This document shows, piece by piece, positions 46,011 to 54,177 of a DNA stretch of 64,000 bases; the stretch's first letter is position 1; the number at the start of each line of letters is the position of its first letter. The DNA comes from Deltaproteobacteria bacterium (GTDB taxonomy: Bacteria; Desulfobacterota; BSN033; WVXP01). Both the position numbers and the translations under genes were made by a program. The notes below the pieces were generated by a model. That model was not told where the DNA came from and ran no database searches. It saw only the letters and a program-made list of their open reading frames with translations. Where the stretch lies: positions 30,222 to 94,221 of the forward strand of contig JAFDHF010000006.1 of assembly GCA_019308905.1 (NCBI GenBank), read 5' to 3'.

Positions 46011-46238
46011 ATGGATCTGGAAAGAGAGATAGGTGAGATCAAGAGAACCCTGAAGGCTCTGGACGAGAAGGTTGGAGAGATCACCCGGTCCGTAAGGGCG
46101 TATTGCGACTATGTTACGGAGAGACGGGTCACCGAATGGTTTGAGCGGTACGAGGAGCTGACGGGAAGACGATTGTCGGGTTTGGAAAGACGGATCCAGA
46201 CCCTGGAAGACCGGCTGGGAGGAGAGAAGCGACCATGA
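46011..46238 (+). CDS. short coiled-coil protein
   Basis: 75 aa, almost wholly helical and charged, with heptad-like leucines (EIGEIKRTLKALDEKV, ERRIQTLEDRL). SD GGAAG before the ATG at 46011. It starts 18 bp after the PAS gene stop, and its stop overlaps the next start codon (ATGA). Function unknown; perhaps an oligomerisation partner for the PAS protein. Confidence 0.65.
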   Translation: MDLEREIGEIKRTLKALDEKVGEITRSVRAYCDYVTERRVTEWFERYEELTGRRLSGLERRIQTLEDRLGGEKRP

Positions 46239-47551
46239 AGAGAGTCCTTTACGCCATCGCCCTATTTGCGGGTGTGGCGCTTGCCCCTGCGGCGCGTGCG
46301 GAGGTATGGCACGCAACGCAGCAGTGGACCATGGAGGAAGAGCTGAGATATGGAGCCTGGATCTCCGAATATGTGGACGAGAACTTCTTTATCAACCATA
46401 GGATACCCGTCGACTGCGCCGATGTTCCCTACGGACTCCGCTGGATCTATTCCCGAATAAGGAGGTTGCCTGCTGCTGCCACCGGGAAGTACGGGAGGTT
46501 TATCGGAAACTGGTCGAGCGACTGGGACAGGCTCCCCTCCCACTCGAGATGGGACAAAGACCCCCGCTTCCGAGCCGCTCTGGCCGCGGTTCTGTCACTC
46601 ACCACAACGGAGTCGATCCCCAATGACACCTATCCCATCCGGGTGGTTCCTGCCTACGTGACTCCGGGCACGGTCTTCCTATCCACGGAAGCTCATACAG
46701 GCGTCATTGCCCGGGTGGTCCTTGACGGCAGCACGATTCACCCCCTTCAAACCTGGGAGGCATCGCTCCCGGTGAAGATTCAGAAACTGAAACTGAGAGA
46801 CTTTCTGATGCACAGTCCCAATGCGGCCAACCAGTCGGGCCTGCTCAAGTTCCGTTGGCTGGAAAAGGTGGACGGCAGTTGGCGGTACCTTGAGAGGCAG
46901 AAGCAGCCCGCCTATTCCGAGGAACAGTACCGCCCGGACTTTTTCCGTGACACCCCCATCTACGTCGATGCCGTGGCCCGGCGGATCGATCCGCGGCAGC
47001 ACGACCCGGAGCAGAAGGCCGAGCGGGTCATAGACTATATCGTCAAGATGCTCGACGAGCGGGTCCGGATCGTCCTGAGCGGCTACGGTTACTGTTCCCA
47101 GAAACCCTGCCCGGAAGGATCCGACATGTGGGAGACCTACAGCACGCCCCTCAGAGACCGAAAGATCCGCCTTCTCTTCTCGTATTTCGATACCATCGTG
47201 AAGCAGAACCACCTCGATCCAAAGCCCTTTCTGGCCCGCATGGAGGCCACCACGTTCGACATCGGGAACAACAAGACCATCGATCTGCTCCAGATATACA
47301 GAAACAGGCAATGGCTCTCCTACGACCCTGACGACCCGGTCGAGATGCGCTGGGGGCTCCGGAAATGCGAGATGATCCGGGCCAGGCTGGCCACTCTCCA
47401 GCGGGCCATGCGGTTCGTTGAGAAGACATACGGGGACAACGATCCGGGGTATGCCGACAGGATCATCGCCCGTTACCGGAGAGAAGCGGAAAGGCTCAGG
47501 GAGGAACAAGCAGCATCAGGGTGTGAGCCCGCCGTGATGGGACTCAGGTGA
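46235..47551 (+). CDS. exported protein of unknown function, possible papain-like fold
   Basis: 438 aa. Sec signal peptide (MKRVLYAIALFAGVALAP, cleavage after ARA-22). Cys61 in VDCADVPYGLRWIYSR and His154 in EAHTGVIARV are spaced and set in contexts resembling the Cys and His of NlpC/P60-like hydrolases. The rest (SYDPDDPVEMRWGLRKCEM etc.) is not recognised. It ends the 43470-47551 operon. A role in cell-wall or envelope processing is a guess. Confidence 0.75.
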   Translation: MKRVLYAIALFAGVALAPAARAEVWHATQQWTMEEELRYGAWISEYVDENFFINHRIPVDCADVPYGLRWIYSRIRRLPAAATGKYGRFIGNWSSDWDRLPSHSRWDKDPRFRAALAAVLSLTTTESIPNDTYPIRVVPAYVTPGTVFLSTEAHTGVIARVVLDGSTIHPLQTWEASLPVKIQKLKLRDFLMHSPNAANQSGLLKFRWLEKVDGSWRYLERQKQPAYSEEQYRPDFFRDTPIYVDAVARRIDPRQHDPEQKAERVIDYIVKMLDERVRIVLSGYGYCSQKPCPEGSDMWETYSTPLRDRKIRLLFSYFDTIVKQNHLDPKPFLARMEATTFDIGNNKTIDLLQIYRNRQWLSYDPDDPVEMRWGLRKCEMIRARLATLQRAMRFVEKTYGDNDPGYADRIIARYRREAERLREEQAASGCEPAVMGLR

Positions 47552-47599
47552 GTCCGTCTCTGTCCGTATCCCCTTGCTCTATTCTGCTTAGCCCCTGCC

Positions 47600-48508
47600 C
47601 TACCGGCGGGCTACATCGAAAACGGCCGAACTGAACTGGGTGCGTTTGAGGAGTCGCCTCCACTCCCGGTCTACATTCGACTGGATCTCGTCGATCTGTT
47701 CCTCCGTCAGGTGGCTGAAGCGGCCCTGAGCTTTCAGATACTCCCTCACGGGAATAGCGTCCGGATGGACGTTCACGGTGTATCGCTCGCCGTCCTCGAT
47801 CTCCAAGAGGGGAAACACCCTGGCCCTCACGGCCAGCCGCGACACATGGACCACTTTTTCAGAGGGAATCCGCCACCCAGGGGGGCAGGGGGAGAGGAGA
47901 TGTATGAATTTGGTTCCGTAGATACTCTTGGCCTTTCTTATCTTCCGGATCATGTCCTCGGGGTAGGCTATGGTGACGCTGGCAACATACGGAATCCGGT
48001 GATCTGCCATGATCTCGAGCATATTCTTCTTGGGACGCTCCTTGGGATTCCCGGCCGGTGTGGTGGTGGTCCAGGCCAGATAGGGCGTAGCCGAGCTCCG
48101 CTGAATGCCGGTATTCATATACGCCTCGTTGTCATTGCAGATGTAAATGAAATTGTCGTTCCGCTCGGCTGCACCTGAGAGGGATTGAATACCGATGTCG
48201 AAGGTCCCTCCGTCCCCCGCCCAGGTGACAACGGTCGTCTCCTCATCGCCCAGAATATCCAGGGCTGCCACGATTCCGGCTGCCGCAGCCCCCCCTGTCT
48301 CGAACGCCGTGTTGTAGATGGGCACATCAATGGCCGAATGGGGAAAGGCCCCCGGGACAATCGACCAGCAGCAGGCGGGAATCACGAGGATGGTCTTCTT
48401 GCCCAGGGCCTTGAGGGCCAGGCGCATACCCACTGCAGCACCACACCCGGGACAGGCCAGGTGTCCCGGGCCCAGGAGTTCCACGGCAGGAATCTGATAG
48501 TGTCGCAT
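47600..48508 (-). CDS. 2-oxoacid:ferredoxin oxidoreductase, beta (TPP) subunit
   Basis: About 302 aa from the ATG at 48508 (SD GGGAGGAGGACA). N-terminal HLACPGCGAAVGMRLAL, and the TPP/Mg motif GDGGTFDIGIQSLSGA with NDNEAYMNTGIQRS. It binds thiamine diphosphate and holds cysteines for a 4Fe-4S cluster. It is the last gene of a four-subunit operon in order gamma, FAD/ferredoxin, alpha, beta. Confidence 0.93.
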   Translation of the reverse strand: MRHYQIPAVELLGPGHLACPGCGAAVGMRLALKALGKKTILVIPACCWSIVPGAFPHSAIDVPIYNTAFETGGAAAAGIVAALDILGDEETTVVTWAGDGGTFDIGIQSLSGAAERNDNFIYICNDNEAYMNTGIQRSSATPYLAWTTTTPAGNPKERPKKNMLEIMADHRIPYVASVTIAYPEDMIRKIRKAKSIYGTKFIHLLSPCPPGWRIPSEKVVHVSRLAVRARVFPLLEIEDGERYTVNVHPDAIPVREYLKAQGRFSHLTEEQIDEIQSNVDREWRRLLKRTQFSSAVFDVARR

Positions 48509-48554
48509 TGTCCTCCTCCCACGGCCCCCCAACAGGCAATGGAGGGTCCCGGCC

Positions 48555-49709
48555 TCAGCGTTTCAAACCCACCCAGATGATATCACCCTCCGGGCGGTCT
48601 TTCTCCCGTGTATAGCGGATCATTTCCCGTATCATGCCGGGAGTCACGTCCCTCCCGCCAAGGCCTGTAACAAAACCGAAGATCTCGGGTCTCTCCTTTT
48701 CACGACAGAGGGCCGAACGAATCTCACCGGCAAAGAAACCGCTGTGACCGAATGAGAGACCTCGATCCAGGACGGCGACCTTGGGGACGCCCCCCAAAAC
48801 CTCCCGAATCTGCTCGACCGGAAAGGGCCTGAACATCTTCATCTTGAGCAGACCGACAGGAGGTCCCTCGCGGCAGAGTTCATCGGTGACAAAGCGCGAT
48901 GTACCGGTCACCGCTCCCGATGTAACCAGGACCGTATCGGCTCCGTCCCAGTTATACTTCTCTATCATTCCGTAACCTCTACCCACCAACCGTTCGTACC
49001 GCTCATCGGCGTCCCTCACCACTTCCTTGGCCTGATCCATGGCCTCCTGCATCTTGTGGCGAAACTCCATGTAGTAGTCCGGGGTGGCGATGGGATTGAA
49101 GGACTGATGCTGGCGACCGGTCAACGTGAATCGGCCGTGAAAGGGGGGAAGAAACTCATCGATACGTTCAGCCTCGGGAATCTCGGTGGCCTCGGCGGTG
49201 TGGGAGAGGACAAAGGCATCGAGGACCACCATGACCGGAAGCCTCACGGTCTCTGCGATCCGGTAGGCCTGAGGGATCGTGTCCACAACTTCCTGGTTGT
49301 TCTCACAGTAAAGCTGGATCCATCCCGTATCCCGCTGGGACAGGCTGTCGGTCTGATCGTTCCAGATGTTCCACGGTGGACCCATCGCCCGGTTCACATT
49401 GACCATGACCACGGGGAGCCTTGCCCCTGCCGCCCAATGGAGCATCTCGTGCATCAGAGCCAATCCGTGGGAGGATGTGGCCGTAAAGGACCTGGCGCCG
49501 GCCGTGCATGATGCCAAGACGCTCGCCATGGCCGAATGTTCGGACTCCACCTTGATGAACCGTGCTTTCAGCCTCCCATCCGCACACATCTGAGAGAGCT
49601 CCTCGACTATCGTCGTCTGGGGTGTAATGGGATAGGCCGCGATCATTTGAACCCGGGAAAGGGCCACTCCGTATGCCACCGCCTCGTTGCCCGTGATGAC
49701 CTTCTTCAT
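48555..49709 (-). CDS. 2-oxoacid:ferredoxin oxidoreductase, alpha subunit
   Basis: About 384 aa. ATG at 49709 overlaps the preceding stop codon (ATGA) and has a GGAGGAGGAGAA SD. Conserved AAYPITPQTTIVEEL, SEHSAMASVLASCTAGARSFTATSSHGL, and the C-terminal domain with DRGLSFGHSG. It binds CoA and the pyrimidine side. The closest recalled relatives are pyruvate, 2-ketoisovalerate and phenylglyoxylate oxidoreductases. Confidence 0.93.
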   Translation of the reverse strand: MKKVITGNEAVAYGVALSRVQMIAAYPITPQTTIVEELSQMCADGRLKARFIKVESEHSAMASVLASCTAGARSFTATSSHGLALMHEMLHWAAGARLPVVMVNVNRAMGPPWNIWNDQTDSLSQRDTGWIQLYCENNQEVVDTIPQAYRIAETVRLPVMVVLDAFVLSHTAEATEIPEAERIDEFLPPFHGRFTLTGRQHQSFNPIATPDYYMEFRHKMQEAMDQAKEVVRDADERYERLVGRGYGMIEKYNWDGADTVLVTSGAVTGTSRFVTDELCREGPPVGLLKMKMFRPFPVEQIREVLGGVPKVAVLDRGLSFGHSGFFAGEIRSALCREKERPEIFGFVTGLGGRDVTPGMIREMIRYTREKDRPEGDIIWVGLKR

Positions 49710-51451
49710 TTCTCCTCCTCCACCATGGAGAGGGCAGCCCTGGGGCATTCGCTGAAGCAGATCCCACAGCCTTTGCAGTGGTCGTAGTCGATGGCATGCT
49801 CGAGGGTTCTCGCACTTCTCAAGACAGAGACATCGGGGCAGAAGACATAGCAGTTTTCACAATCATTACACGTGCCGCATTTGAAACACCGCTCCGCTTC
49901 ATACCTGGCCTCCTCTCGGGTAAACCCGCGGTTGACCTCGTTGAAGTCGCTGGTCCTTTCCGGAGCCGGTATACGCTCTCTTTCGGTCCGCCCCATGGAG
50001 CGGAAGTACGCGGTATTGAGCTCTTCAAAAGAAACCACGTGGCGGCTCGGGCCAATGCAGCCCGGATCCATGTATCTCCTCATGGAGACGGTTCCTGTCT
50101 CACCAATCCGGACTGTTTCAAGAAGGCGAGCAGGATCATGTCCCCTGAGAAAAGCGTCAATGGCGATGGCTCCCCTCTTTCCCGATCCTATGGCATGAGC
50201 CACGGTTCGAACAGGGGAGACGAGGTCCCCTCCGAGGAAGATCCCACCCGACTCCCACCCGGAGGTCTCTGTCAAGATCAGAGCCCGCCCGTCCAGTTCG
50301 GCTTCACCGGGCAGGAGAGCCGTGTCAGGGGACTCTCCGATGGCAACGACGATCCCGTCCGCCTCAACGGTGAAGTTGGAACCCTCAATGGCAAGGGGTC
50401 GCCTTCGACCGCTCCCGTCCACATCCCCCAGCCGCATCCTCACACATTCCACCCCTGCAACCCTTCCCCTCTCCCTGAGAATCCGCACAGGCTGGGCCAG
50501 GAACTCGATATCGATGCCTTCTTCCAGGGCTTCCACGATCTCTTCCTCAAAGGCCGGCATCTCCTCCCTGCTCCTCCGATAGAGGATCAGAGGGTGCGAC
50601 CCCAGCCGCTTTGCCGAGCGGGCTGCATCCAGGGCCGTGTTTCCACCGCCTATGACAGCCACCTTTCGTCCAGGCGAGGTCCTGCGGCCCATCCTGATCT
50701 CCCTGAGAAAGCTGAGCCCAGGTATGACCCCTCTCCCCTCTTCTCCGGGTATGCCGAGCTTCCGGCTCACCCCCGCCCCGGTGGCGACGAAGATCGCCTG
50801 ATAGGCTTTCCCCTCTTTGTCAAAAAAATGTCGATCAGCCCGGGTGCCTGTCCGGATCTTGACGCCAAGCGCCTCTATGTCAGCGATCTCTCTGTTCAGT
50901 GTCTCAACAGGGAGACGGTACTCCGGAATTCCGAATCTCAAGATCCCCCCGGGAAGAGGGAGAGTCTCGAATACCTCCGGGCGATATCCCAACAGCGCCA
51001 GATGATAGGCACAACTGAGCCCTGCGGGACCGGAACCGATCACGGCCACCCTGTCCGAGCGCTTCCCCAGGCGGTCCGGATTCCTCAATCTGACCCGCCT
51101 TGTCGCGTCGGCGACATATCGCTCAAGAGCGTTGATGGAGACGGGTTGATCGTAATGACCCCGGTTGCACTGAGCCTCACATGGATGAGGGCAGACCCTC
51201 CCACACACACCTGGGAAGGGGTTCTCCTTCTTGATTTCCAGCCAGCTCTCCCTGACTTTTCCCGATTCCACCAGCATCAGGAATCGGACGACATCGACTC
51301 CGGCAGGACAGGCCGCACCACAGGGCGGGGTCTTGTCCTCATAGACGGGCCTCATGTACCGCCAGCTGCCGGTCTTGCTCCACCTCATGTCTCCCAGGGA
51401 GATGGGGACCTCGGGCATGTGGGATTCCCTCTCGTATTCTATCTTCGCCAT
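49706..51451 (-). CDS. fused FAD/NAD(P)/ferredoxin electron-transfer subunit
   Basis: About 581 aa. N-terminal GltD-like Cys cluster (CGAACPAGVDV, CGRVCPHPCEAQC), FAD-binding VIGSGPAGLSCAYHL, NAD(P)-binding VIGGGNTALDAARSA. The C-terminus is a ferredoxin-like domain with CFKCGTCNDCENCYVFCPD and CKGCGICFSECPRAAL. It thus merges the delta (ferredoxin) subunit with a glutamate-synthase small-subunit-like NAD(P)H module, letting the oxidoreductase couple to NAD(P). Similar FAD subunits occur in phenylglyoxylate dehydrogenase. ATG at 51451, SD CAGGAGGGAG. Confidence 0.93.
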   Translation of the reverse strand: MAKIEYERESHMPEVPISLGDMRWSKTGSWRYMRPVYEDKTPPCGAACPAGVDVVRFLMLVESGKVRESWLEIKKENPFPGVCGRVCPHPCEAQCNRGHYDQPVSINALERYVADATRRVRLRNPDRLGKRSDRVAVIGSGPAGLSCAYHLALLGYRPEVFETLPLPGGILRFGIPEYRLPVETLNREIADIEALGVKIRTGTRADRHFFDKEGKAYQAIFVATGAGVSRKLGIPGEEGRGVIPGLSFLREIRMGRRTSPGRKVAVIGGGNTALDAARSAKRLGSHPLILYRRSREEMPAFEEEIVEALEEGIDIEFLAQPVRILRERGRVAGVECVRMRLGDVDGSGRRRPLAIEGSNFTVEADGIVVAIGESPDTALLPGEAELDGRALILTETSGWESGGIFLGGDLVSPVRTVAHAIGSGKRGAIAIDAFLRGHDPARLLETVRIGETGTVSMRRYMDPGCIGPSRHVVSFEELNTAYFRSMGRTERERIPAPERTSDFNEVNRGFTREEARYEAERCFKCGTCNDCENCYVFCPDVSVLRSARTLEHAIDYDHCKGCGICFSECPRAALSMVEEEK

Positions 51452-51519
51452 AGAAGCTCCCTCCTGAAAGGAGGACCGGGAACAGGTAAGAGCCGGACCA
51501 CCGAGACTCAAGAGCCGCC

Positions 51520-52074
51520 TCAGCCGGAAAGGATCGCCTTCTCGTAAGCCTCAAAGGCAGCTCTGGTATTCGACTCTTTCCTTGCAGGGGCTGCTTCTTC
51601 GATAGACCGGATAACCGCCTCAATGCCCACCAGGGCTGTTACTCTGGAGAAGGCGCCGAGGATGGCTGTGTTGACGATGGGCTCGGTCCTTGACCCCAGG
51701 TCGTTTTCCACGGCGATTCTCGATGCATCGACCGTTGCAACCCGAAAAGACGGGAAGTTTTTGAAATCCTCTGGCCTCCGGTCGGAGTTGAGTATGATCC
51801 ATCCTTCGGCCTTCAACCCGCTCGTCACATCGACGACTTCGATGAGGGTCGGATCGAGAACGACGATGTGATCCGGGTTGTACACGCGGGTCCGCAACTG
51901 GATGGGAGAGTCGTCGATTCTCAGAAACGCCATGACAGGGGCACCCCGCCTTTCCACCCCGAATGCCGGGAAGGACTGCACGAACCTTCCCTCTTTGAAG
52001 AAAGCCGAAGCCAGCAGTTTGGACGCCACCACAGCCCCCTGCCCACCGCGACCGTGAAATCGGATCTCTATCAC
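51520..52074 (-). CDS. 2-oxoacid:ferredoxin oxidoreductase, gamma subunit
   Basis: About 184 aa from a GTG at 52074 with SD AAGAGGAGAAG. The N-terminal [19 protein letters not shown] and [21 protein letters not shown] are typical. The start overlaps the end of a possible upstream 143-codon frame (GTGA). The gene leads the alpha/beta/FAD set on the same strand. Confidence 0.92.
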
Positions 52075-52502
52075 CGCTTCTCCTCTTGAAATTCCAGTCG
52101 CCCCCTCGACCCCCCTCGAGGGCCAAAGGACTCCATCCCCTCTCCCGGTTCCCTGGGAGCCGGGGATTGGTAGAAGCGAACCCCCTCCGTCCACACGGTT
52201 CTCTCCGGATCGGGAGGCTTCCTCGCAGAACTCCGCACAACCACGACCCCCCTGTCACTGTCCGGGTCCTGGAAAAAGAAGGCGAACCCCTGGTCCGAGG
52301 CACTCGGTATTCTCAAATGGGTGGAAAAAAGGCGGACAACGAGCCGTTTTTCGGTTTGTGAAAGGAAGGACTTCTGAAGGCTTACGGCCCTGGAAAACCC
52401 CCCACAGGTGAGAGCCTTTCCCCTTTGGAGTGGCCGGATCTTCTCTCCGATATCCAGGCCCTCGACGCCGTTATCGGTAGAGATTTCAAGGCAATCTCTC
52501 AC
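52071..52502 (-). CDS. possible small leader-gene protein of the por operon
   Basis: 143 aa, not recognised. Support: GTG at 52502 has SD CCGGAGG about 6 nt upstream; the stop overlaps the gamma-subunit start (GTGA), typical of translational coupling; GC-rich third positions; and a promoter at 52592-52620 would give a leader of about 83 nt. Against: no recognised domain and a low-complexity C-terminus (GPRGGSRGR). Could instead be untranslated leader. Confidence 0.4.
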
Positions 52503-52591
52503 CTTGGCCTCCGGCAGCCTCCCTAAGCCGGGAGTCTGCCCTTCTGGGCAAAGGCCTCAAAGGCGATTCTACCTGACCAGATGTGTTTTTG

Positions 52592-52620
52592 ATTCTATCA
52601 AACCCCCCGAATCTAATCAA
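52592..52620 (-). promoter_or_regulatory. promoter for the 2-oxoacid oxidoreductase operon
   Basis: Minus-strand TTGATT (52615-52620) and TAGAAT (52592-52597), 17-bp spacer; start near 52585. A second TAGAAT at 52566-52571 lacks a matching -35. Confidence 0.6.
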
Positions 52621-52714
52621 GGGGCGATCCGAGGGCGTTTCCTGAACTCTTGGAAACCCCTTGTCCTCGAGCGAAATTGCAGACAGAGAGCCCGGATCCT
52701 CTTCTGGATCTCCT

Positions 52715-52882
52715 CTATCTTTCGGCCTTCTTCTCAATCGGCTTTTGCACCTTGTATCCCTTGTCCCTCATGAGATACCCCGCAGTGGCTCCGGCACCTG
52801 CTGCTGCAACGTACCAGCATCCGGAAAGGGTGGGGGCCATCAAGGCCAGCAAGAGGTAGAGAACCGATCTTCTTATCTTCAT
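52715..52882 (-). CDS. small lipoprotein
   Basis: 55 aa. Strong SD (CAGGAGGAG) before ATG at 52882. N-terminus MKIRRSVLYLLLALMAP runs into a lipobox TLSGC, followed by WYVAAAGAGATAGYLM and a lysine-rich tail ending KKAER. Glycine-zipper-like AAAGAGATAG suggests membrane or envelope association. It is too short for many gene finders. It faces away from the small cysteine-rich gene at 53183. Confidence 0.75.
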   Translation of the reverse strand: MKIRRSVLYLLLALMAPTLSGCWYVAAAGAGATAGYLMRDKGYKVQKPIEKKAER

Positions 52883-53064
52883 GGACTCCTCCTGAAGCGT
52901 GGTATTCCTCCTTTCTATCGGCCGGGGAGGGGGAGAACTTTAGAGGCCTTCCTCTCGGAATCGAAAGGCTCCGGTTCGGGCGAGTGAAGGCCCGGTTCGA
53001 TTGAGAAAATTGTTTTCATTCCGTGGAATTTCCCAGAAGACTATATATTCTTTCTCCGTTTTGT

Positions 53065-53092
53065 ATTATAATTCATGGATAAGTGAAATGAA
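53065..53092 (-). promoter_or_regulatory. possible promoter for the small lipoprotein gene
   Basis: Perfect minus-strand -10 TATAAT (53065-53070) with a poor -35 (TTCATT, 53087-53092) at 16 bp; leader about 175 nt. Confidence 0.4.
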
Positions 53093-53120
53093 GTCTTCCC
53101 GACTGGGCTAATTTTCTCTC

Positions 53121-53149
53121 TTGACATCTCTACATATTGGGTGTATAAA
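53121..53149 (+). promoter_or_regulatory. strong sigma70-type promoter for the cysteine-rich small protein
   Basis: TTGACA (53121-53126), 17-bp spacer, TATAAA (53144-53149). Start near 53156, only 27 nt before the ATG at 53183. Confidence 0.75.
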
Positions 53150-53182
53150 TAGACTATTCTCAACATATGGGGCAGGTAGGTT

Positions 53183-53392
53183 ATGGCATATATCATCTGT
53201 GAAAGGCGTAGAGGACATCCCAAGGTGAACGTGGAAGTATGTCGTCGCAAATGCAGATTCCAGGGAGAGTGCAAATCCTATCAGAAGTACACCAAGACCG
53301 TTGGTTCAGAGGATGCCTCACTGGCCGTGAAGGGTCACACCCCCTCTCTCTCCCGGACCGAGGGGGTACCAAAGGAGATCCATCCTGCCTGA
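53183..53392 (+). CDS. small cysteine-rich protein
   Basis: 69 aa, not recognised as a named family. Cys6, Cys20, Cys24 and Cys30 sit in a basic N-terminal half (ICERRRGHPKVNVEVC, CRFQGECKSYQKY), suggesting a zinc or Fe-S knuckle. The C-terminal half is low in features, and ACCCCCTC (53339-53346)/GAGGGGGT (53360-53367) there form an 8-bp stem. A consensus promoter and an AGGTAGG SD support expression. Confidence 0.65.
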   Translation: MAYIICERRRGHPKVNVEVCRRKCRFQGECKSYQKYTKTVGSEDASLAVKGHTPSLSRTEGVPKEIHPA

Positions 53393-53397
53393 ACCGA

Positions 53398-54147
53398 CTA
53401 TCCCCAGTCCCCCCATTCGTATTGGAGAATGCTGAGAAGGGCGAGCCCTGCCGTCTCCACCCTCATGATTCGAGGGCCGAGTCTCACAGCCACGAAGTGG
53501 GCCTCCTCGGCTTCCGCGACCTCTTGTTCCGAAAAACCGCCCTCAGGACCCACGAGAAAGTATGCCGTGTCATGAACAGGTAAGGGATCCTCCTTTTCTT
53601 TGAAAAAGGACCTGAGACCCTTCCGGGCTCTCTCCCAGAGGATGATTCTGACCGCACCGCGGGCGTGTCGTCTCAGGGCTTCATGAAAATCCACCACATC
53701 CTCCACTCTCAGCGGAATCGGCCGGCCAGACTGCTTCGACGACTCTATTGCGATTTTCCGCCACCTGCCCATGCGAACCTCTCTTCTGTCCCGGTCCAGC
53801 CGGGGGATCGACCGGGAGGAAACAAAAGGAACAAGCTCCGATACGCCCAATTCGCTTGCCTTCTGGATGACGGAATCCATCTTGTCCCCCTTGATCAGGC
53901 TCTGTCCCATAACAACCCTGAAAGGGACCTCCCCTCCAGCCCCTCTGATCTCCAGAATCTTCACCCTCACGGACCGGCGGTCCTGCCGGGCGATCAGACC
54001 CTGGTATTGTCTTCCCGTACCGTCAAAAATCTCGACCCTGTCCCCTCTCTTCAGGCGGAGCACACGCTGCATGTGATGGGCCTCAGGGCCGGAGACAACG
54101 ATCTCCCCACGATCCATCACAGGATCTGCGACGTAGAATCTAGCCAT
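53398..54147 (-). CDS. rsmE: 16S rRNA (uracil-1498-N3)-methyltransferase RsmE
   Basis: 249 aa SPOUT methyltransferase. N-terminal PUA-like HHMQRVLRLKRGDRVEIFDG, then KGDKMDSVIQKASELGVSELVPF, and the C-terminal knot with LVGPEGGFSEQEV and LGPRIMRVETA. It methylates U1498 of 16S rRNA. It follows prmA closely, a common pairing. Confidence 0.95.
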   Translation of the reverse strand: MARFYVADPVMDRGEIVVSGPEAHHMQRVLRLKRGDRVEIFDGTGRQYQGLIARQDRRSVRVKILEIRGAGGEVPFRVVMGQSLIKGDKMDSVIQKASELGVSELVPFVSSRSIPRLDRDRREVRMGRWRKIAIESSKQSGRPIPLRVEDVVDFHEALRRHARGAVRIILWERARKGLRSFFKEKEDPLPVHDTAYFLVGPEGGFSEQEVAEAEEAHFVAVRLGPRIMRVETAGLALLSILQYEWGDWG

Positions 54148-54177
54148 CTCCTCTCTCCAAGAGCCCTCCTTCGAGTT

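Larger units (their letters stand above)
52883..53182. other. AT-rich divergent region between two tiny genes
   Basis: 300 bp, clearly more AT-rich than the neighbours, carrying a strong plus-strand promoter (53121-53149) and a weaker minus-strand -10 (TATAAT, 53065-53070) with TTCATT at 53087-53092. GAAGACT (53036-53042) and AGTCTTC (53092-53098) form a short inverted repeat around the minus-strand -10. No further gene seen. Confidence 0.45.

Noticed and set aside
49778..51547. 589-codon open frame on the plus strand opposite the FAD/ferredoxin subunit gene
   Set aside because: It mirrors a clearly conserved minus-strand gene and its translation is rich in Pro/Gly/Arg with no recognisable domain; long antisense frames are common at this GC content.
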